From Takakia lepidozioides (lineage: Eukaryota; Streptophyta; Takakiopsida; Takakiales; Takakiaceae): DNA of 64,000 bases. Positions 56,362-64,000 of the stretch are shown piece after piece (within the stretch, counting starts at the first letter, position 1; every line of letters starts with the position of its first letter). Both the position numbers and the translations under genes were made by a program. The stretch is from positions 13,020,001-13,084,000 of the forward strand of contig CM060731.1 of the NCBI GenBank assembly GCA_030704615.1, written 5' to 3'. Under the pieces are notes generated by a model. It saw only the letters and a program-made list of their open reading frames with translations, was not told where the DNA came from and did no database searches.

Positions 56362-59171
56362 ATGGCAATGGCGGCATTCCAAGCATTACCCACTCGCGGT
56401 ACGTCTCGTGATCTCCCGCTGTAGAAGTGTTTGTCACTTTGAGCTTCGTGGATCGGTTCACTGTATGGTGCCAAACGTTTTGCAGTGTTCTCTGGGAACA
56501 GTAGGGATGTTCAGCATGAGAGTGGGAGGCTGATTAGACTGTGATTGTCTGATGGGGAACTGCTTCTTATTGGGTCACGCTACGGTCTCAGTGGCGACCA
56601 CTGAAGTAAAAATGACAACTTGAAGATCAAGCTCAGACATTTGGTCACTGTTTTCTAGTGTTGGATGGAATCATGCAGGGGACACAGTAGACCAGCTGCG
56701 AGTTCTAGCTTGTTTGTTGCTAGTGGAACCTGGTGTCATTGCTGGCAGTTGACGTTTTGGATGTGGATGTGTGGGCAGGCATTGTGGCACCGCAGGTCTG
56801 GGAAAGGAAAGGAAATTTGGGTTCAGCATGTGTGCCGACGTCCATGACTGGACCTGGTGTGGCTCCAGTTTCCCGATCATTGTCCAGCATTCCAGGCCCT
56901 GTCACAAGGCGCCAGCAGAATCCATCCCAGATCAGTTGCGTAGCTGCCTTGGAAGGTTAGGAATGTTGTAGCCTTAGAAGGCATGGTTGTTCTCAATTCT
57001 TTGATGACAGTGTCCCCCAGTCGTTATGTAGTCATTATCAAGGGGGAACGATACTTCTGATGAAGGTCGTACCTCAAAGTTTAAGGTTATCTGCGTTGGG
57101 TTCAGTTGCTTACTTGCCTATCTGTTGCACAGCCTAATGGCACTTTGGATCTTTCATGGTTCTGTGGTAGCCTTCTCTTGTCTTCCCACTTCACATTTGT
57201 AAATATGTGCTGGCCTGCATTTGTCTACAAATTGAACCTACATGGTCTATCGATACTAAATGTAAGTTGCGAGGATTGCCAATGCAAGGGGTATGTGAAG
57301 TGAAGGACAAGGCTAGCTTGAGAACGAAAACTTGACATGGTGGTGTTGTACTGTGTGTGCTACAAACACAGAAGTTACCTTGGACAAGGAAGCAGCAATA
57401 GAGGAAGCTGAGGAGGAGCTAAGCCCCTTGACCCCAAATATCTTTGAGGTGAAACACACAAAACTTAAACCATTCAATTCTCAAGACATTTAGACATTGG
57501 GCACCTTATGCTACTGGATTGCTTGTAGGTTGATTGAGCATCTTATGTTTCGAAGTTAGGATTTGGGTGAGCGCTAACACCTGGCTATGCTGTGGAATCA
57601 CAGATACATTCTTTGCTGATGGAAGTGTGTGATGAAACCAGCATTGCTGAGCTGCAACTTAAGGTACTGTTTTTTCCACCTCTTTCCAATGTTGTCTGCA
57701 TATGTGTGCCCCATATTTCGGAGAACCATTGGAATTGCACCCTTCCCTTTTTGCCCAGGATTGCTGTATCCTACAACCAACCCTAATGCTGGAGCATGGA
57801 ATCATGGGTTGTTGACAGGTGGGACCGTTTAAGCTGCGAGTAAAGAGAGAGGTGGGCAAAGCAGCAGTAGTGGCCCCAGCTGCACCACCACCCCCTGTGC
57901 CCACTAAGCCCATGCTAGAGTCGATTCCAGCTGCATCAGTTCCAGCTGCCCTGAAGCCCACTGTGCTTTCAGCTTCTATTGTGAAACCTGTATCCAATTT
58001 TGGGCTATTAGAAGCTGCCGCTGATGAAGGTCTGCTGTTCGTTACATCTCCAAAGGTGACTCCCACCTCCTCTATTTCTGTTGCTATAAAGGGGTTTCAG
58101 CAGTAAGTAATTATACTGCAATGTGGTTTGGAAATTGAAGTGCTATCGACTTCCCAGAATTTGTAACTACTTATATGTAGTAAAATGCCCAGCCCTACAA
58201 GTATCCTATGGTGGTTCTCTGCCAGCCAAAATGAATGTTTAGCACTATGAGCTGGTCATAGGTTTTTCTTCTGACTGTCAGATATATTAGTAAATATTTG
58301 GTGAAATGATTTTGGGTGATTATGGGCAGGTTGGTTACTTCAGGAAAGGACGCGCTGTGAAGGGCAAGACTAGTCCTCCTTTGTGTCAAGAGGTAAGCCT
58401 CCATGTCCACATCCACATGTGGCTGCATAATTTGTTGGGTCATTTCAGGGGTCACTGTGTACAATTGGAATTTATTGCCTAGTGTCATCAAACTCAGAAG
58501 GGTGGGGAGATGCATGCAAGCGGGATGCCTACCATATAAGATTGGAAGGCACGTGTAGAAAGCAGATCACTGAGAAAGTGGGGAGTGGATAACAGGGACA
58601 AGTGATCAAGGTGGGGCAAGTGGTTTTTTATGTGGAGCAGCTTGGCACCCAGCAACCTGTGGAGGTACAACATTCTTGTCAACAAACAGTCTGATGGAAG
58701 TTGCATGTGTGTTGCTTGTAGATTCTATGAGATGATTTTGTCGTAATTGGCCAATTGTGTGGTGGTGGTGAGAACCTTATGTCACCAATTGCTGTTAGCA
58801 AGAGATCTACTACACACTAGTAATCTCCAAGGACACCCAATGGCTCTAAAGGTCAAGTTCAATTGCAACATCTGTGCAGGCTGACATTACTGGGGAAGTG
58901 GTCAAGGTTTTGTGGGATGATGGAGGTATTTCACATGGGTTCCTTGCTATTTCTGTGGTTGTTTCTCATTCTGTGTTTGCGCTCTCTGAAATATGCAATT
59001 AGTGATATTGTAGATGCATGCAGAAGAATGCAATAGCAGCATGGCGTATCATGCTCATTCTTTCATCCCACTCTTTTAAAAACTGTGGGGATGTGGTGGT
59101 AATGTGCAGATTCTATTGGTTATGGAGACCCAATTATTGCAGTTCGACCATCCTTTCCAGGCATTAAATAG
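56362..59171 (+). CDS. BADC: BADC, biotin attachment domain-containing protein (plastid acetyl-CoA carboxylase regulator)
   Basis: Exons are 56362-56398, 56779-56955, 57372-57448, 57604-57663, 57819-58055, 58330-58392, 58596-58664, 58880-58925 and 59110-59171; 275 aa in frame. The Ser/Arg-rich N-terminus (TGPGVAPVSRSLSSIPG) looks like a chloroplast transit peptide. MEVCDETSIAELQLK, VGPFKLRVKREVG and VGYFRKGRAVKGK follow the BCCP/BADC order. The lipoyl-like domain has VEQLGTQQPVEADITGEV where BCCP carries the biotinylated AMKL lysine, so it cannot be biotinylated. It ends DPIIAVRPSFPGIK. BADCs compete with BCCP in heteromeric acetyl-CoA carboxylase and lower fatty-acid synthesis. Exon 2 could start 30 bp earlier (56749) in the same phase. 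The very short first exon is the least certain part. Confidence 0.87.
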
Positions 59172-59818
59172 ATTTCAACATTCTGTTCGGCCCTCAATGG
59201 GGTTTCCTTAAGGTGCCATGTACATGGCACTCCCAAACTCCATCCTCTATTATGTGCTCAGGAAACTCCCCTAGTCAAAAAGGACATGGGTTATAGCCAA
59301 TGAAACCAAGCATTAGTAAGAGGTAGATTCTGTATATCAAGAGTATGCGCCAGTGAAGGGATGGCAGGTTTGAAAACACTCTGGTTTTGATGAGAGGTAT
59401 AAGTGCAATCGGTGATGGCATCAATTCATTCTTCCTTGTTTGACAAGGGGCGTTGACGCTCCAACCTCTTATTCCTCCTTCCCCTTCATCAATTGCACAC
59501 TGTCACCCATGATGTATGATACAGAAGTGGACCTTGCTACCCTGTGGCATGTCGCATGCAGGGTGGCTGCTACAACCCCCTTGGTAGGAAAATGTCAGTC
59601 TCAGAAATTTGTGGTCGAAAGAGTTCCTTCTTTATAATACACATAAGCTTTTCCATGGCAACTCCAGGATGGCCACTATATACAGCATCATCTCAACATG
59701 GCCACCACTGTAAAATGAATAAGTTAGACAGCTGGAGAAATGTAGGGTACTCAAATTGTGGCAGCTTAAGTGGCAAAAACCTCCAGGGTTCACGAAACTG
59801 AAGGTGCCAGACTTAGCT
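59172..59818. other. Convergent 3' intergenic region
   Basis: This is the 647 bp between the BADC stop and the OVATE gene stop. Only unsupported short frames are present. Confidence 0.45.
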
Positions 59819-62800
59819 TTACAAGTTTGCAAAGCATTCTTTCCTGTGCCCTTTCTTGGGTTGTGAAATCTGCCCACGCACTGACAAATTAGCTCTCCTA
59901 CGGATCTGGTCATGACACACATCACTAAAAGCTTGCTGGATGAGACCATGGTGCACTGGTGCATTCAAGTGAAGAAAACACTGCAACAAGTCTTCAAGGT
60001 CCTCCCTTGAGCACAAGTTCTTCTCCTTCATCATCTCAAGCATAGAGTCACAAAATTCCGAATATGGGTCCGTAGTATTTTTTGCCAGAGCGATGCTCTC
60101 TTGGACTGCCCCGGAAATTCCTTCAGGATAATGCTGCTCAGAAGAGTCATTGTGCATACAGGCAGACTTAGCACTATCTTTTTTCATTGCGTCGTCGAGA
60201 CGATCCAGACAATAGATCTTCGCTATTGGCTTGGCTCTTCTTCGTGCAGGATCCGTTGTAGCCACATGTTTCTTCGGTGCCGTAGCCGGGCTCGAGGCAT
60301 TTATGAATCCAGCTCTTGTGACACGATTTCCCCCTTCCTCGGTTTCTGAGGGGGGTGGTTTTGGGAGAACGACAGGGTCCTTCGGTGAAACTGGTGTTAC
60401 ACAGTCATCACAATCTCTCAGGTCACTACTATCACATGAAGGAAACTCAACATTCGTGGGGTTAGGCGGGCAGCCTACCGGTCCGTGAGAGTTCGGAGCA
60501 GCTCGTTCATGACTGTTTAGTGAAGGCAATTGGCAGCAAGTCTCCTGTGTGTCCAGCTTCTTCTGTAATGAACCAAGGCCCATGAAAGACCCAGCTGTAG
60601 CTCCAAAGCTATCATCAACATATAACCACCTATTTTTTTCAGGCCTGCTCGTAAAATAACCGTTCTCTCCTAACACTGCTTCTCGAAGTGAATCTGTTTT
60701 CAATTCTTGTAAGTGTTGCAGCGTCAATTCGGTCACGATCCCCTCCAGAAGGCTCTCATTCTCATGAACCCGTAGACAGGGGAAATTCGAGGCTTGCTCT
60801 CTGAGCTGCTTGTTCCTGTTCAGGAAATCTAGCAAAGCGTGTAAGTCTTCTTGCGCTGCTCCCTGGAAAATACTTTCGTCGCCCTCTTTGAGAATGTCAG
60901 GTCCAGAGCCGACCCTTGTGCTGGCTGCAGTGCCATAATTCCAATACGACAGGATACTGGTTGCATTCTCATGTGAGTTCTTGAAACTCTCACGGGTAGC
61001 TGGTGGAGCAGCATCGAAATTCTTCAGCTCTTTCTCCTGACTGTACACTTTGGGTTCATTTAGTCCACAATGTATTTTAGGACCAACACTGTCTGGTAAA
61101 CGAGGGGCCGCTTCCAGTGTATTCCAATCTGGCAAGGCCCACTTTCTCTCTCCATTTTTTTGTGATACCTTTCTGTCTCCAGGCCGCAATCTGTGCGTAC
61201 CATTGAAGGCAACATCTAGACGTCCTCCAGAGCGTCCTTGACAAGCAGTTGCCGGCCCCTTTGCACCGGTCTCTAACTTGTGCAGAGGGCCCATTGCTCG
61301 GCTTGGAGATCGGAAGTCGTCCACTTTCTGGGCGCACATATCGCCTGCTCGTTCTATAGTGTGGGACCTTCTTTCTCGAACTTCCTCCTCCCTCTCATCC
61401 CCACCATGATCAAGTACTCCGCAGGGAGGTTTTAAATCCTCGCCCAGGCTGCTGCTCGTCAACTGTGCAGGGTCCATTTTCCAGCTTTCATCCTTGGCCA
61501 CAAAATGCCATTTACCAAGTCTTCTCTCCCGGTGAGTATCCACCTTACGCACTACAGTCTCCTTTACAGCGGCAATTTCCACCGACCTGTTCTGAGACTT
61601 CCTTTGTGAGAAGGTCACTACATGATTTAAGGAAGTTGTGTGTTCTGTGTCGGTCATCTTTCCAAGAGGAAAGGCACACTGACTCTTCCCTAGGTTCCAA
61701 TCTTTTGAATATTTATCTGACCCTGGGGAGTTCATGATCAAGTCCTCCCCCCAATGTCGACTGAAGCTACTGCATGCCAGTGAGCTTCTGTTTGAATCAA
61801 GGCATAGATCCGAAGACTCGGTCCTCTTGGGAGATCCGCTATCACAGGTTGCAGCTTGATGACCTACTGTGATACTAATTGATGCACTAGGAACAATACT
61901 TTGTCCTTTTCTGATCTCAAAAGATGATACTGCAGAGCTGTCCGAATCCGAAACTGTAAAGCTGGTATTTAAATCTGTCATTGAATTATGTATGTTTGCA
62001 GGACTGAACTTGACCGCTGGTGTGGGGATCGCGCTCCAGCCTAGCCTGCTTTCTTTGGGGCCCCATTTAGAATGCAGAGCAGAGTGCATCAATCGGTGGA
62101 GTTTACAGGACTTTTTGGGGCCGGACTTGTTCCTTCTCCAGTGCGATTCTGAGGTATGGTTTGGCGGACCTGGGGTATGTTTCTTTTTGTCCAGTGCCAC
62201 ATGACCTGGCCCTTTGGCTGCTCTACGCTGATTTGGCTCTTTCGAGGCTGCAGTGAACGCCATGTAGAGACTCTCCGAGGCAGTGTTGCAAGTAGTACTT
62301 GGGAAGGCGGTACTAGCTAATGATTGGCGCCCTGCATTGGAGCTGTATGGCACCCTACTGGAGTCAAGTGATTCAAAACTGCATGGGAGGGGTTTGTTGC
62401 AGGCACTGACTGCTCTTCCGTTTCTGTCATCTGAAGTATTCACAAACGGAGAAGATAATGGATTAACTTCTTTGAACATCAAGTTGTCCTGCAAGTTGTG
62501 GTAAGTCGAATACAGATGGTCACCAACTCTTGACCTGCATGATGTGCTGGAGATTGTGTTTCTCAGGGCTTCCTTGCAGCTCATTTTCCCCTGAGTACTA
62601 GTGCCGGTCTTATCTGCATCAACCTCGCAGCTGAAGGACTCTCGGGCTAGCTTTCTCAGAATCAGTGTATTGTCAGATTCGATGTTGCAGTGGAGCTCCT
62701 CCATAGCTTCATTTCGCCTTCTGTACACTGCTGATCCACATGAACCCTGATCTTGTGAGTGCACTGCAGGGGCTCGCGTGCACCCAACGGCGGCGGTGCC

Positions 62801-62860
62801 AGTCTTCATGCTGCATGGTCTGATTACTGTAAACTTCCAGGATGATGATCGCTTCCTCAT
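59819..62860 (-). CDS. OVATE-family protein, unusually long, single exon
   Basis: One uninterrupted frame of 1013 aa from ATG 62860. The OVATE domain sits near the C-terminus from about residue 931: DPYSEFCDSMLEMM, REDLEDLLQCFLHLN, HHGLIQQAFSDV. This is the characteristic DPY..F..SM.EM...LE.LL..L.LN...H..I..AF pattern. OVATE proteins are plant transcriptional co-repressors that bind TALE homeodomain and TRM proteins and affect cell shape. Flowering-plant members are mostly 150-450 aa, so this one has about 500 or more extra residues. The N-terminal 900 residues are polar, Ser-rich and probably disordered, with short basic patches such as KKSCKLHRL. Lack of introns is usual in this family. A pure (TC)n tract lies upstream in the leader or promoter. 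Confidence 0.88.
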   Translation of the reverse strand: MRKRSSSWKFTVIRPCSMKTGTAAVGCTRAPAVHSQDQGSCGSAVYRRRNEAMEELHCNIESDNTLILRKLARESFSCEVDADKTGTSTQGKMSCKEALRNTISSTSCRSRVGDHLYSTYHNLQDNLMFKEVNPLSSPFVNTSDDRNGRAVSACNKPLPCSFESLDSSRVPYSSNAGRQSLASTAFPSTTCNTASESLYMAFTAASKEPNQRRAAKGPGHVALDKKKHTPGPPNHTSESHWRRNKSGPKKSCKLHRLMHSALHSKWGPKESRLGWSAIPTPAVKFSPANIHNSMTDLNTSFTVSDSDSSAVSSFEIRKGQSIVPSASISITVGHQAATCDSGSPKRTESSDLCLDSNRSSLACSSFSRHWGEDLIMNSPGSDKYSKDWNLGKSQCAFPLGKMTDTEHTTSLNHVVTFSQRKSQNRSVEIAAVKETVVRKVDTHRERRLGKWHFVAKDESWKMDPAQLTSSSLGEDLKPPCGVLDHGGDEREEEVRERRSHTIERAGDMCAQKVDDFRSPSRAMGPLHKLETGAKGPATACQGRSGGRLDVAFNGTHRLRPGDRKVSQKNGERKWALPDWNTLEAAPRLPDSVGPKIHCGLNEPKVYSQEKELKNFDAAPPATRESFKNSHENATSILSYWNYGTAASTRVGSGPDILKEGDESIFQGAAQEDLHALLDFLNRNKQLREQASNFPCLRVHENESLLEGIVTELTLQHLQELKTDSLREAVLGENGYFTSRPEKNRWLYVDDSFGATAGSFMGLGSLQKKLDTQETCCQLPSLNSHERAAPNSHGPVGCPPNPTNVEFPSCDSSDLRDCDDCVTPVSPKDPVVLPKPPPSETEEGGNRVTRAGFINASSPATAPKKHVATTDPARRRAKPIAKIYCLDRLDDAMKKDSAKSACMHNDSSEQHYPEGISGAVQESIALAKNTTDPYSEFCDSMLEMMKEKNLCSREDLEDLLQCFLHLNAPVHHGLIQQAFSDVCHDQIRRRANLSVRGQISQPKKGHRKECFANL

Positions 62861-63037
62861 CTCGGTAGGCTTTCCCAGAAGTGGTCTGCTAGACTGAATC
62901 CTACTCGAGATCCTACAGCTGGGAAGTACAACTTAGTCTGCAAGAAGCTGCATAGCCATGGGCCTGAGTGTTGCTTAGCGTAATCGGGAGAAATCCATTT
63001 CTACATTGGAAACGTTATCTAGACACAAAACACCACA

Positions 63038-63093
<56 letters not shown>

Positions 63094-64000
63094 GCTCGAG
63101 CTTCCTCTGTCGTTGTCCAGCACTGTTCTACGAGTCTAACATATTCCGAGATCAGTTCTTCCAAGTCTGATCTCTTGAGATCAGCACTTGAGTTTAGTCA
63201 TGGGTACGATTCTACAGCTCGAAGATGATGAACAACACGGAAACCCGGCGAGGGACACGGAAGACTAGTGACACGGAGCACGAGACTAGAGCCGCAGCAT
63301 CGGCTGCGATTGTGGTTGAACCCGTGAGACCCTCCCAGGCCTGCTCCTACCCGTTCACTCGTCCTGCACTCCTCCCATTAAAGCTGCTGGTGTGTACTGT
63401 GATGGATGATGCAAAGTAGATGCGGGGCCTTTCTGTTCCTGCTTCTAGTGCCTCTATCGCTCATATTGTCCTGCTGGTAGTTAGTTAGTATCCATGATGG
63501 AAGCATGCTTTCTTCACCAACCCACAAGATCTCCCTCCACCTAAGGACCTGTGACCTTGTACAAAACTATCCTCTGGATGAGACTTGTACATCTGAGAGG
63601 TCCAACATACCTGCATTTGAAGCGATTCATGGAAATGGACGATAATCTGCAGGACGATGGGCGTCCTGAGACAAGTCCAGAAAAGCACATCCCACCTAAA
63701 ACTCATCATGCTTTTGGTCGTTGTAAAACCAAACTGAGCTACTGACTGTTGGTGCTTTTTCACAAGGCCTTCAAGAAATGATTGTGCCTTTGGGAATGTT
63801 CATTAGGCACTAAGACATCCTATTCCTTTTTTAATACGTGTAATGAGAATGGTCCAATAAAAAAGATCGAAAATTTTTATTCTCCCACTGCTTCCCTCCA
63901 AGGAAAAGAAACAAAAATGAAAACAAATACGTTTAATTGCAAAGATTCCCACATGGCAAAATCACGTTTTTATCCACATGCTTTACTCCACTTTTTTTTC
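62861..64000. other. Upstream region of the OVATE gene and end of window
   Basis: No gene is supported. The region 63226-63419 is rich in Arg/Thr/Glu codons on the plus strand but shows no family signal. It includes the microsatellite below and an A/T-rich end. Confidence 0.4.
63043..63091. repeat. (TC)n microsatellite, 49 bp
   Basis: A perfect CT dinucleotide run about 185-230 bp upstream of the OVATE start codon; on the transcribed (minus) strand it reads (GA)n. Such GA tracts in plant leaders can bind BPC/GAGA-binding proteins, but it may be only a simple repeat. Confidence 0.9.

Noticed and set aside
1-64000. CRISPR arrays, operons, phage or bacterial mobile elements
   Set aside because: No regularly spaced repeats of that type were seen, and gene structure is plainly plant nuclear with introns.

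Overview
This is nuclear DNA from a land plant. It shows spliced genes with plant-style GT-AG introns, a CYP71-clan cytochrome P450, an OVATE-family protein, a DNA ligase 6 with its metallo-beta-lactamase N-terminus, a chloroplast BADC protein, and telo-boxes (AAACCCTAA) in front of ribosome-biogenesis genes. The gene models, intron sizes and an unusually long OVATE protein would fit a non-seed plant such as a bryophyte, lycophyte or fern, but that placement is inference and the species is not identified. There is no operon, phage or CRISPR content.

Layout. Positions 1-5.7 kb are repetitive: a U2 snRNA-like sequence, a decayed tandem repeat with a monomer near 117 bp, a 744-bp element with 18-bp terminal inverted repeats inserted in that repeat, and a 179-bp tandem duplication. 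Then come a two-exon P450 (5.8-9.6 kb, +), UTP23 (10.8-13.2 kb, -) and WDR75/UTP17 (13.7-16.8 kb, +). UTP23 and WDR75 are divergent, and their 0.5-kb intergenic region carries a telo-box array facing each gene. A large 20-exon gene follows (18.0-34.3 kb, -), coding for about 1908 aa: WD40-like propeller, long coiled coil, then a Ser/Arg-rich 55-aa repeat array. DNA ligase 6 runs divergently from it (35.4-50.3 kb, + strand, 22 exons, 1730 aa), with retroelement debris in its introns. CPSF73-I (52.5-55.7 kb, -), BADC (56.4-59.2 kb, +) and a single-exon 1013-aa OVATE protein (59.8-62.9 kb, -) complete the window.

Functional links. UTP23 and WDR75 both act in the small-subunit processome that makes 18S rRNA, so their shared promoter suggests co-expression. 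LIG6 and CPSF73 both carry a metallo-beta-lactamase/beta-CASP fold but work in different pathways (DNA repair and mRNA 3' end formation). The P450, BADC and OVATE genes have no evident link to their neighbours. The exon models were built by hand from reading-frame continuity, splice sites and family similarity. All seven spliced models (P450, UTP23, WDR75, the WD40/coiled-coil gene, LIG6, CPSF73-I and BADC) keep frame through every junction to a stop codon. Exons 4-5 of the large WD40/coiled-coil gene and exon 2 of BADC are the least certain. The strongest lead for something undescribed is the WD40/coiled-coil/repeat protein.
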